A DNA stretch of 6,673 bases. Origin: a bacterium. GTDB taxonomy: Bacteria; JAMCPX01. The number at the start of each line of letters is the position of its first letter. The first letter of the stretch is position 1. The DNA lies in contig DAHXOM010000290.1 of the NCBI GenBank assembly GCA_027364825.1, forward strand, positions 1-6,673, given 5' to 3'. The notes under the pieces were generated by a model. The model had not been told where the DNA came from and made no database searches. It saw only the letters and a list, made by a program, of their open reading frames with translations. Position numbers and translations under genes: made by a program. Below are positions 1 through 6,205 of the stretch, one piece after another.

Positions 1-56
1 GCAACAATTTGATTCACCCCGTTCGAAAAACAGGGATTTTTATTGCATTTTTCGGG

Positions 57-590
57 TTAACCCTTGGAATTTTTCGCCTTAACGTATTTTTCAAGACCTT
101 TGTAGAGCGTGATAAAATTAGGTTCCATTTGGGACAATAAAACATTCGTGACCTGTTCGTTTATCTTTTTTTTGAGCAATGTAGGAATAAGCGGATAATG
201 TAAAAAATTTACATAAGCATCGCCTTTGACTGTTATTGTCGTATATTCGCCGTCTGCTGCGTATACGTCCGTACCGTACACTTTGATATAATCTTTAAAA
301 ATAAATGGCTCATAACTCCAATTGCATATATATTTCTTATTGAACCATTCGGCCCTATCAACCCACGCCATGTCAGGCACCTTTATTATCTGACCTATGA
401 TATCCGGCAGTATAAACTTGCCCTGCCATTTACTCGTAATATAGGTTTTTCCTCCGGCATCTTTTCTTTCAAGTATTTCCATATTGACAATGTTGGGGAG
501 ATCGACCGCTATCTTGTTGAGTTCGTCTCTCATCGTTGCAAAAGCAATATGAGCAGGCACAGCAATCGTTAAAGAATGTTCAAAATGCAT
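57..590 (-). CDS. SRPBCC (START/Bet v1-like) fold protein of unknown ligand
   Basis: The product is 177 aa, cytoplasmic, with no signal peptide or membrane helix. The layout fits the SRPBCC helix-grip fold: an opening strand MHFEHSLTIAVPAHIAFATM (1-20) leading into a first helix with RDELNKIAVDLPNI (21-34), antiparallel strands over about 35-125 (MEILERK; TYITSKWQG; WVDRAEWFN; ICNWSYEP; YTTITVKGDAYV), and a long C-terminal helix (about 134-172, KKKINEQVTNVLLSQMEPNF...LEKYV) that would cover a hydrophobic pocket. Proteins of this fold bind lipids, polyketides or other hydrophobic ligands, but the sequence does not show which. It stands 127 nt after rsmA with its own candidate promoter, so it is probably not part of the upstream operon. 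The assignment is by pattern and fold-level resemblance, not by a recognised named family, and the function is unknown. Confidence 0.7.
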   Translation of the reverse strand: MHFEHSLTIAVPAHIAFATMRDELNKIAVDLPNIVNMEILERKDAGGKTYITSKWQGKFILPDIIGQIIKVPDMAWVDRAEWFNKKYICNWSYEPFIFKDYIKVYGTDVYAADGEYTTITVKGDAYVNFLHYPLIPTLLKKKINEQVTNVLLSQMEPNFITLYKGLEKYVKAKNSKG

Positions 591-592
591 AT

Positions 593-600
593 TCCTCCCA
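593..600 (-). promoter_or_regulatory. Strong Shine-Dalgarno site of the SRPBCC gene
   Basis: The minus strand reads TGGGAGGA just before ATG at 590. The GGGAGG core ends three bases from the start codon, which is a little close. An in-frame TAA at 609-611 rules out a longer protein, and the next in-frame Met is residue 20, inside the first conserved strand. The site therefore supports the 590 start. Confidence 0.65.
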
Positions 601-610
601 ATCTTCCCTT

Positions 611-637
611 ATAATGCTGCAACGCACCATGCATTAT
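611..637. repeat. Inverted repeat, 7-bp arms with 13-nt spacer
   Basis: ATAATGC (611-617) and GCATTAT (631-637) are perfect reverse complements separated by 13 bases. The element sits about 20 bases before the SRPBCC start codon and downstream of the candidate promoter. It could be an operator half-site pair or a small leader hairpin in the mRNA. The AT-rich arms make a stable terminator unlikely, and no U-tract follows on the minus strand. Confidence 0.4.
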
Positions 638-666
638 TTACAGCATATTTTAATTATTTTGAAAAT

Positions 667-695
667 ATTTTTCCGATAGTATGATTTTTTGTCAA
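667..695 (-). promoter_or_regulatory. Candidate sigma70-type promoter for the SRPBCC gene
   Basis: On the minus strand a perfect TTGACA occupies 690-695. After a 17-base spacer, AAAAAT at 667-672 matches four of six positions of TATAAT, including A at 2 and T at 6. The surrounding sequence is AT-rich and lies between the rsmA stop and the 590 start codon. The weak -10 keeps confidence modest, and read-through from rsmA is also possible. Confidence 0.4.
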
Positions 696-717
696 GGAGA
701 ATGCTACGGTCTGTTAC

Positions 718-1572
718 CTATATCTGCACTTGCGGCTCTGGTCTCTTGTACGCGTTCAAGAACCTTATCCATCTGTCCAGATCTATATTCTCCGCCCTGT
801 CGCTTACATCGATGCCCGCAGTTTTGCACCATGCCAGTATTTCAGATGTAGAACCGAGGGGCTTTAACGTGTTTTTTATCATCTTCCTTCTTGTAGCGAA
901 GGCATGCTTTAAGATACCCAGCAGGGCATGCTCGTCCTCCTGACTCATGAACGGCGGATGGACATGCATCTTTATGACAACAGAATCCACCTTGGGCACC
1001 GGCATAAAAAGGTTCCTGCTCACCTGCCTGACGACAGCGGCGTCATAATGCAGCAGGCGCATAATGGACAGCAGGCCGAAATATTCCTCCGACGGTCCCG
1101 ATACCACCCTCATACCGACCTCTTTCTGCAGCATGATGACAATATCGGTTACCTGGGCATGATTATCAAATAACAACCGGAGGATCGGACCTGATATATA
1201 ATACGGTATGTTTCCGACAACCTTTACATGCCCGTCAAAAAGGTCTTTTATCTCAAGGCTGAGGATATTCTGTTTTATAACCTTGAAATTGCTTTTATCT
1301 TTGAATATCGACTTCAGGTAATCCACATACCTATCGTCTATTTCAACCGATGTCAGAGATGCCGGTGTACCCGCTGCGGGATCGATTTTATCGAGTATGC
1401 CCCCGGTCAGGGCACCACAACCCGCGCCTATCTCAAGTATGCGGTCACCATCGCGGATATCCAGTGCATGTACGATATCATCAACAACAGACCCGTCGGT
1501 GAGCAGGTACTGTCCCGCTGATTTATGCGGCAGGAGTCCGTGCTCTTTGAGGAATGTGTGTGTTATTTGCAT
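718..1572 (-). CDS. rsmA: RsmA (KsgA), 16S rRNA m6(2)A1518/A1519 dimethyltransferase
   Basis: The product is 284 aa, within the usual 260-290. RsmA uses S-adenosylmethionine to dimethylate two adjacent adenines in helix 45 of 16S rRNA late in small-subunit assembly. Visible motifs are SAGQYLLTDGSVVDDIV (18-34), matching the N-terminal family block; motif I ILEIGAGCGALTGGIL (45-60) for SAM binding; the acidic VEID (76-79); the catalytic NIPYYIS (121-127); the mid-domain LQKEVGMRVV; the substrate-side FMPVPKVDSVV (189-199); and the C-terminal FATRRKMIKNTL (225-236) and RAENIDLDRWI. The ATG at 1572 lies 50 nt inside tsaD. No later ATG, GTG or TTG precedes the GQ block, so the overlap appears real. 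The ribosome-binding site is weak. The gene ends with TAG, and no terminator hairpin is visible after it. Confidence 0.96.
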   Translation of the reverse strand: MQITHTFLKEHGLLPHKSAGQYLLTDGSVVDDIVHALDIRDGDRILEIGAGCGALTGGILDKIDPAAGTPASLTSVEIDDRYVDYLKSIFKDKSNFKVIKQNILSLEIKDLFDGHVKVVGNIPYYISGPILRLLFDNHAQVTDIVIMLQKEVGMRVVSGPSEEYFGLLSIMRLLHYDAAVVRQVSRNLFMPVPKVDSVVIKMHVHPPFMSQEDEHALLGILKHAFATRRKMIKNTLKPLGSTSEILAWCKTAGIDVSDRAENIDLDRWIRFLNAYKRPEPQVQI

Positions 1573-2584
1573 AAGCTTCTATATCAATATCGCTTTTTAT
1601 GCCGAGCTTCAGCAGCTGATAGCCGAGAAAACTCACCATGGAACCGTTGTCCGTGCATAATCGTACCGATGGAATATATATCTCGAACTCATCCCGGTAT
1701 GTCATAAACATCTCCCTGAGCTGGGCATTCGCGGCGACCCCGCCCGATACAGCTATCCTTTTCATGTGTTTATACCGTGCGAGTGCGATGGTCTTCCTGA
1801 CAAGGACACCTGTTACGGCATCCTGAAAACCTATTGCTATGGACGAAATAGTACGCTGCGTCATGTGAGGACCGCGTTCTTTAATATGCCTTGTTACCGC
1901 GGTTTTAAGCCCGCTGAAAGAGAAATTATAATTGCCCCTCTTCATCATGGCCATGGGAAATTTTACTGCATCGGGCGGTTTCCTGCTTTTCACGGCATAA
2001 GCTTCTTTGTCAACCCTTGCCTCCTTTGCTATCCTGTCTATGAAAGGACCTCCGGGATAGCCGAGATCCAGGGCACCGGCTATCTTGTCGTACGCCTCAC
2101 CTGCGGCGTCATCGATGGTTTTCCCGTTCAAAACAACATCGGTAAATGAATTGACCGTATAAAGCTCTGTATGCCCTCCCGACACAATGAGGCCTATGTA
2201 GGGGAACGAGAGCTGGTCGAATTCTATGAATGGCGAAAAAAGATGTGCCCGGACATGAGCGACTCCTATCAAAGGCTTATCAAGGGCGTATGCAAGACCT
2301 TTTGCGAAATTAACACCGACCAGCACGGAACCGATAAGACCGGGCCCGACTGTTACCGCTATTCCATCAAGATCCGTCAGCTGTATGCCTGCATCCGTGC
2401 ATGCCTGTTGTGTAAGAGAGCCTATCACCTCAAGCTGGATCCTCGAAGCAAATTCAGGGACAACCCCGCCATAGATGCTGTGGAAATCTATCTGGCTCGA
2501 TACAAGATCCGTCAGTACTTTCCCGTCCCGTATGACCGCCACTCCCGTTTCGTCGCATGACGTTTCTATACCCAGCAGGATCAT
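1523..2584 (-). CDS. tsaD: TsaD, tRNA N6-threonylcarbamoyladenosine (t6A) transferase subunit
   Basis: The product is 353 aa (E. coli TsaD is about 337). TsaD transfers the threonylcarbamoyl group from TC-AMP to A37 of ANN-decoding tRNAs, acting in the cytoplasm with TsaB and TsaE, which are not in this window. Diagnostic segments in order are LGIETSCDETGVAV (4-17), EFASR (44-48), GPGLIGSVLVG (80-90), the metal-ligand pair H110 and H114 in HVRAH, VSGGHTELY (134-142), FSFSGLKTAV (221-230), SGGVAAN (280-286) and CTDNGSM (310-316) with the third metal ligand D312. The fold is the ASKHA/Kae1 ATPase type. The HVRAH segment differs from the common bacterial HxEGH but keeps both histidines. The start forms an ATGA overlap with the cpoB stop and has no strong Shine-Dalgarno site, implying coupling to the tol-pal genes. 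The last roughly 16 codons overlap rsmA. Confidence 0.97.
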   Translation of the reverse strand: MILLGIETSCDETGVAVIRDGKVLTDLVSSQIDFHSIYGGVVPEFASRIQLEVIGSLTQQACTDAGIQLTDLDGIAVTVGPGLIGSVLVGVNFAKGLAYALDKPLIGVAHVRAHLFSPFIEFDQLSFPYIGLIVSGGHTELYTVNSFTDVVLNGKTIDDAAGEAYDKIAGALDLGYPGGPFIDRIAKEARVDKEAYAVKSRKPPDAVKFPMAMMKRGNYNFSFSGLKTAVTRHIKERGPHMTQRTISSIAIGFQDAVTGVLVRKTIALARYKHMKRIAVSGGVAANAQLREMFMTYRDEFEIYIPSVRLCTDNGSMVSFLGYQLLKLGIKSDIDIEAYANNTHIPQRARTPAA

Positions 2585-3396
2585 TTTAATTTCTTTAATT
2601 CTTTTCCTGCGTCTTTACTCAGCTTATCCTTGGGATAGCGGGAAATGAGCTCTTCAAAAAATAATGTTGCCTTTTTCTTGTCGCCTAATTTCACAAAACT
2701 TTTGCCGATCCTGTAATAGGCGCTCTTGATCAACGGACTATCCGGGTACTTCTCGACGATGATACCGTAGTTAGCGATAGCTGTCTTGTAGTCTTTTTCC
2801 CTGTATGCGGTCTCTCCGAGATAAAAGATGGCCCTTATTTTTTGTACGGTGGTACCGTCTCTCGCGTATCTCTCAAAAATAGGTTTTGCTTCTTCAAACT
2901 TTTTGTTCTGAAAAAGCTTCACGGCATCATCTATACTCCGGACAGACCGTTTTGCCGCCGTTTCCGTATGATGGGAAGCTGTTTTCTTGCCGTAAGCACT
3001 CGAGAAACTCATCCATGCTTCAACAGCCGTCATAGAGGCCTCGAGTGCAGACAATCTTTGTTCGATACTCGTATTCAAGGTACCTCCCGTGGTGGTGAAC
3101 AGATCAAGGTCCTGCCTGAGATTATTCAGTCTGTGCTGGAGAATATCTACCCTGTTCCTGAGGTCTTTTATATCATCACCGTTATTCCCGAGCTTCGACA
3201 GCATATCGACCTGGTTCTTCCGAATGTTCTGGATCTCCGTATCAAGCTTCTCATTGATCTGTTGATTGTTCAGATCCACCTTCGTCTGGAGATCTCCCAT
3301 TTCTTTATCGAGCCGTATATCCTCGCTTGTCCGTATGCAGCCGGAAGTCATAAAAACCAACAGCAGTATAAAACTTACACTCAGTGCTCTTTTCAT
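2581..3396 (-). CDS. cpoB: CpoB/YbgF-like Tol-Pal partner with coiled coil and TPR domain
   Basis: The product is 271 aa with three parts. Residues 1-20 are an export signal ending MTSGC, a plausible lipobox with C20 lipidated, although -3 is Thr where Leu is usual. Residues about 28-125 are a heptad-rich coiled coil with many Gln, Asn, Leu and Lys residues (LQTKVDLNNQQINEKL; LRNRVDILQHRLNNLRQDL), as in the YbgF trimerisation region. Residues about 155-270 hold tetratricopeptide repeats in the YbgF pattern (AVKLFQNKKFEEAKPIFERY; IFYLGETAYREKDYKTAIANY; YYRIGKSFVKLGDKKKATLFF). In E. coli CpoB binds TolA and coordinates PBP1B with outer-membrane constriction; the same role is inferred here. E. 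coli CpoB is soluble in the periplasm, whereas this one looks lipid-anchored. GAGG (3403-3406) lies six bases before the ATG, three bases after the pal stop. A generic TPR lipoprotein is the fallback name. Confidence 0.88.
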   Translation of the reverse strand: MKRALSVSFILLLVFMTSGCIRTSEDIRLDKEMGDLQTKVDLNNQQINEKLDTEIQNIRKNQVDMLSKLGNNGDDIKDLRNRVDILQHRLNNLRQDLDLFTTTGGTLNTSIEQRLSALEASMTAVEAWMSFSSAYGKKTASHHTETAAKRSVRSIDDAVKLFQNKKFEEAKPIFERYARDGTTVQKIRAIFYLGETAYREKDYKTAIANYGIIVEKYPDSPLIKSAYYRIGKSFVKLGDKKKATLFFEELISRYPKDKLSKDAGKELKKLK

Positions 3397-3399
3397 ACA

Positions 3400-4134
3400 T
3401 TACCTCGTTATGATAACAAATTCGTCTCTTCTGTTTTCAGCCCATGCCTTCTCGTTGTGCTCGGGATTGAGCGGTCTTTCCTTTCCATAGCTTATTACTG
3501 ACATCCTGTCCGTTTTTATGCCCAGCTGCCTGAGATAATCCCTTGCCGCTATGGCCCTCTTTTCACCCAGTGCAAGATTATACTCTTCCGATCCCCTTTC
3601 ATCGCAATGTCCCTCTATCTGAATATTGATATCCGGGTGAGAACTCAGCCATTGTGCATTCTCTATCAGGATCTGCTGTGCATCGTTTGACAGGGAATAA
3701 TCATCGAATAAAAAGAGTATCATCTTTAATTGTTTTATCAAAACACCTTCCCCCAATGATCCTTTCCCCACGATCGAGCTTTCCTCGATACCTGCAGTGC
3801 CGGTCGATGATGACGGGCTAATCTGCTCACCGGCATTCCCGGGAACGTTCTTACCCTTATCAAGCGCTATTTGCCGTGCTATGTCCGCAAGCTGCTTGCC
3901 GGTAAGTGCCTCGATCTTTGCGTCATTGTACTGTCTGGTTCCTAAATCCGACTGCGCCTTGTTTACATGGCCCTCTGCAGAGGAGTACTCCTGCGGGGCA
4001 TAGGTCTTCGCCCCTGCTATCCTGGCAGACTCAAGTGCGGCCTTTGCATCCGCAATGTCCTTGAGCGGGGGTTTGGCGCACCCCATCAGCATTATCATAA
4101 TAACGGAAACCGTACCTATTAAAAATTTATTCAT
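3400..4134 (-). CDS. pal: Pal, peptidoglycan-associated lipoprotein with N-terminal DUF4398-like region
   Basis: The product is 244 aa from the ATG at 4134. A lipoprotein signal ends in LMGC with C19 lipidated, and A20 at +2 suggests outer-membrane sorting. Residues about 23-95 form an Ala/Lys-rich helical segment (AKAALESARIAGAKTYAPQE, then SSAEGHVNKAQ and ALTGKQLADIA) that resembles DUF4398. A Ser/Gly-rich linker spans about 96-130. Residues about 137-244 are an OmpA-like peptidoglycan-binding domain with the Pal hallmark GHCDERGSEEYNLALGEKRA (175-194). D178 and R193 have the 15-residue spacing of the diaminopimelate-binding pair known in OmpA-family proteins. Pal ties the outer membrane to the cell wall and binds TolB. 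E. coli Pal is 173 aa, so this one is clearly longer. The frame stays open upstream to 4455, but that part lies inside tolB. The 4134 start has a lipobox and a GAGGTGGG site, which settles the choice. Confidence 0.95.
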   Translation of the reverse strand: MNKFLIGTVSVIMIMLMGCAKPPLKDIADAKAALESARIAGAKTYAPQEYSSAEGHVNKAQSDLGTRQYNDAKIEALTGKQLADIARQIALDKGKNVPGNAGEQISPSSSTGTAGIEESSIVGKGSLGEGVLIKQLKMILFLFDDYSLSNDAQQILIENAQWLSSHPDINIQIEGHCDERGSEEYNLALGEKRAIAARDYLRQLGIKTDRMSVISYGKERPLNPEHNEKAWAENRRDEFVIITR

Positions 4135-4136
4135 TT

Positions 4137-4144
4137 CCCACCTC
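4137..4144 (-). promoter_or_regulatory. Shine-Dalgarno site deciding the pal start
   Basis: The minus strand reads GAGGTGGG two bases before the ATG at 4134, and its first two bases are shared with the tolB stop codon TGA. This strong site, with the lipoprotein signal immediately after it, shows that pal starts at 4134 and not at the in-frame ATG at 4455 inside tolB. It also suggests that ribosomes finishing tolB are well placed to restart on pal. Confidence 0.75.
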
Positions 4145-5462
4145 ATTTTATGGTTATCTTGTAATTTATCCTGCCGGACCAACAGGGAGCACTCATATCG
4201 TAATCCGTGGATACAATCCTGTGCTGGTTGCTGCCGTTTGCATTCATAACGTACAGCTGCTGGTGAGCATCTCTTGTAGATACAAATATTATATAATATC
4301 CGTCCGGCGACCATTTCGGACTCGTATTGTCGCCCTGGTTTTCCGTCAACCGTACAAGGCCTGAACCATCCGGTGCGACCGTGTAAATATCGAATGTCCC
4401 GTCTTTCGATAGTCCCGAAAACACGATGCGTTTGCCGTTCGGCGACCAATTGCACGAGGCATTATAATCACCCTGAAACGTTACACGCTGTACGTTGGAA
4501 CCATCCGTATTCATCGTGTAAATCTGGGGCCCGCCCGCCCTGTTTGAAACAAACGCCATTTGTTTTCCGTCCGGTGAAAAGCTCGGAGAAACATTAATTC
4601 CGGATGTATTGGTCAATTGCTTCAGGATCCTGCCGTGCAGGTCCAAAAGATATATTTCGGGGCTCCCCTTGAAACTGAGGGAAACAGCTAACTCTTTGCC
4701 GTCCGGAGAGAAGTTCGGGCCTATGTTCAATCCATGCCTGTTGGATATTGCCGTTACATTCCCGTTTAAAAGATTGAGCATATACAGGTCCGGATTTTTA
4801 TGCATGTATGACGTAAAAAGCAGTTTGTTCCCGTCCGGAGACCAGACGGGCGATAAGTTGATAGTTTTATTATAGGTCAGCTGTACCCTATTGCTGCCGT
4901 CGATGTCCATTGCATCGATCTCTTCCGTGCCTGTCCTTTTTGATACGAACGCTATCTTGGAACCGGCAAGCCCCGGATGACCGGTAAAAGCATTAATAAT
5001 GTCATTCGAGATGCTATTGGCGATATACCGCACGTCTTTGACGTTACCGCTGTATTGCTTTGCCAGCAAGGATTTACCCTGAATAACGTCATACAGATAC
5101 ACTTTTACAACAGCGTCGCCACCCTTGACATCGTACGTCATTTTTACCAGTCCTTCGGCCCCTATGTCCGTCCAATCACTGAGATTGAACTGTCCGAGCA
5201 ACAAACCGCCCTTCTTTTCTATAAACATGGCGGGATTCAAAACCGCGAAATACCCGGATGTGTCAAGGGCACTGGATATCGTATTGTACAGTAACTGGAC
5301 ATCATTGAGATTGGAACCTGGTCCTGCAGCAGGCGTGGTAACGGCAATGGGCAACCTTGTTATGGTCGGTGCATTTATATCTATGTACATCCTGGCGCAT
5401 GCGTTGTGAACTCCGAGCAAAGTCATTACCATTATTGCAACAGCTATTATTCTCTTTTTCAT
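4143..5462 (-). CDS. tolB: TolB, periplasmic beta-propeller of the Tol-Pal system
   Basis: The product is 439 aa, close to the usual 430-450. Residues 1-23 form a signal peptide (KKR, a hydrophobic core, then ACA before R24), so the protein is exported to the periplasm. The mature N-terminus RMYIDIN (24-30) corresponds to the TolB segment that in E. coli binds TolA or folds back on Pal. Residues about 31-160 match the TolB N-terminal alpha/beta domain (PIAV, SGYFAVLNP, YDVIQGK). Residues about 165-435 form the beta-propeller, marked by repeated [WF]SP[DN]G motifs at 207-211, 251-255, 295-299, 339-343 and 384-388. The last blade is degenerate (APCWSG, 425-430). TolB binds Pal and TolA during outer-membrane constriction at division. 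The start overlaps the tolA stop as ATGA, with GGAAGGA (5468-5474) five bases upstream. Two mature cysteines, C337 and C427, lie in propeller blades. Confidence 0.97.
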   Translation of the reverse strand: MKKRIIAVAIMVMTLLGVHNACARMYIDINAPTITRLPIAVTTPAAGPGSNLNDVQLLYNTISSALDTSGYFAVLNPAMFIEKKGGLLLGQFNLSDWTDIGAEGLVKMTYDVKGGDAVVKVYLYDVIQGKSLLAKQYSGNVKDVRYIANSISNDIINAFTGHPGLAGSKIAFVSKRTGTEEIDAMDIDGSNRVQLTYNKTINLSPVWSPDGNKLLFTSYMHKNPDLYMLNLLNGNVTAISNRHGLNIGPNFSPDGKELAVSLSFKGSPEIYLLDLHGRILKQLTNTSGINVSPSFSPDGKQMAFVSNRAGGPQIYTMNTDGSNVQRVTFQGDYNASCNWSPNGKRIVFSGLSKDGTFDIYTVAPDGSGLVRLTENQGDNTSPKWSPDGYYIIFVSTRDAHQQLYVMNANGSNQHRIVSTDYDMSAPCWSGRINYKITIK

Positions 5463-6205
5463 TTACATCCTTCCTTACAGCTAAATTTTATGCCGATATC
5501 CATGTTATTTTGCAACCAGCTTGGCGGAAAAGGCGGTAAAGGAGATGCCTTTTTTATAGCACGGATAGCGGTCTGATCAAAGTAAATATTTCCGGAGCTT
5601 TTTTCTACGCTCATGTCCGTAATTGTGCCGTCCTTATGTATCGTTATAGCTATAATGGTCTCATACCCATAACTCGATGCCGCCATACTTGAGGGGACAA
5701 GCCATGCGTCATGTATTTTCTGCCAGAGTGATGCATAATACTCTTCCGCTGCAGGTCCGGAAGGTAATCCGCTGCCGCTGCCCCGGCCGCCGGACGGCTG
5801 TTTCGCGCCTGTTCCGGCAGAAGTGCCCGTGCCTTTGATGGCTTCCTGTATCGCGTGCAGCATCTGCTGTTTTTTCAATTCGCTGTTGATATGCTTTATA
5901 GCGGACAGGAGCTCGCTTTTACTCGGTGCCTTTTGTTCGATTGGCAGTATCATCTGCTTCGGGACCGGTGTTTTGGTATGTGCTGGTAATGACGGGGCCT
6001 TCTCGGCTTCAACGGTATGCTGACTACCGCTTGACACCGGGGCCTGGGATACGAGATTAACCGTATATACAGGGTTATAATTTATCGATTTCGAAGGGAG
6101 CAGGTTACCATACATCAAAACAAAGAGCACCAGAACATGTATACCTGCCGAGAATGCAATAGTCTTGTAAAAGAAACTGTGTCGATTAATAGAATCATTC
6201 TTCAT
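5459..6205 (-). CDS. tolA: TolA/TonB-like energy-transducing protein
   Basis: The product is 248 aa with a short cytoplasmic N-terminus, then one transmembrane helix (about 14-36). The helix contains SAGIH (19-23), the S-x3-H pattern that TonB and TolA use to contact the TolQ/R or ExbB/D motor. A Pro/Ser/Lys-rich periplasmic linker (38-98) is followed by a short helical stretch (about 98-125) and a Gly/Ser-rich hinge (126-152). The C-terminal domain (about 153-248) is TonB/TolA-like, with EEYYASLWQKIHDAW, a central IAITIHKDGTITDMSVEKSSG and the end-motif LPPFPPSW (223-230). It ends with two cysteines, C243 and C247. The product is expected to span the periplasm and reach TolB/Pal. E. coli TolA is about 421 aa with a long Ala/Lys-rich helix that is missing here. 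The start codon overlaps the tolR stop (ATGA), with no clear Shine-Dalgarno site. Annotation pipelines may call it 'TonB family protein'; gene order supports TolA. Confidence 0.88.
   Translation of the reverse strand: MKNDSINRHSFFYKTIAFSAGIHVLVLFVLMYGNLLPSKSINYNPVYTVNLVSQAPVSSGSQHTVEAEKAPSLPAHTKTPVPKQMILPIEQKAPSKSELLSAIKHINSELKKQQMLHAIQEAIKGTGTSAGTGAKQPSGGRGSGSGLPSGPAAEEYYASLWQKIHDAWLVPSSMAASSYGYETIIAITIHKDGTITDMSVEKSSGNIYFDQTAIRAIKKASPLPPFPPSWLQNNMDIGIKFSCKEGCK

Noticed and set aside
11..40. GTTCGAA near the left edge, considered as the T-loop of a tRNA gene.
   Set aside because: The flanking bases do not form a 5-bp stem, and no acceptor or anticodon arm is visible.
24..54. Inverted repeat CGAAAAA...TTTTTCG just after the SRPBCC stop, considered as a terminator.
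   Set aside because: The arms are only 7 bp and AT-rich, the 17-base loop is large, and no U-tract follows in the direction of transcription.
1228..2560. Several plus-strand open frames of 60-130 codons over tsaD and rsmA.
   Set aside because: They are antisense shadows of two strongly conserved genes, with no family motifs and no convincing ribosome-binding sites.
2842..3501. A 219-codon open frame on the plus strand, the longest on that strand.
   Set aside because: It is antisense to cpoB and the end of pal, shows no recognisable domain, and the opposite strand has clear coiled-coil and TPR coding sequence.
4135..4455. A 107-residue N-terminal extension of pal from the in-frame ATG at 4455.
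   Set aside because: It lies wholly inside the tolB coding region in another frame, has no family resemblance, and would bury the lipoprotein signal. The 4134 start has both a strong Shine-Dalgarno site and a lipobox.
4550..5000. Repeated SPDG-coding segments in tolB, considered as a DNA repeat array.
   Set aside because: They are the beta-propeller blades of TolB. The similarity is at protein level, and spacing matches normal blade length.
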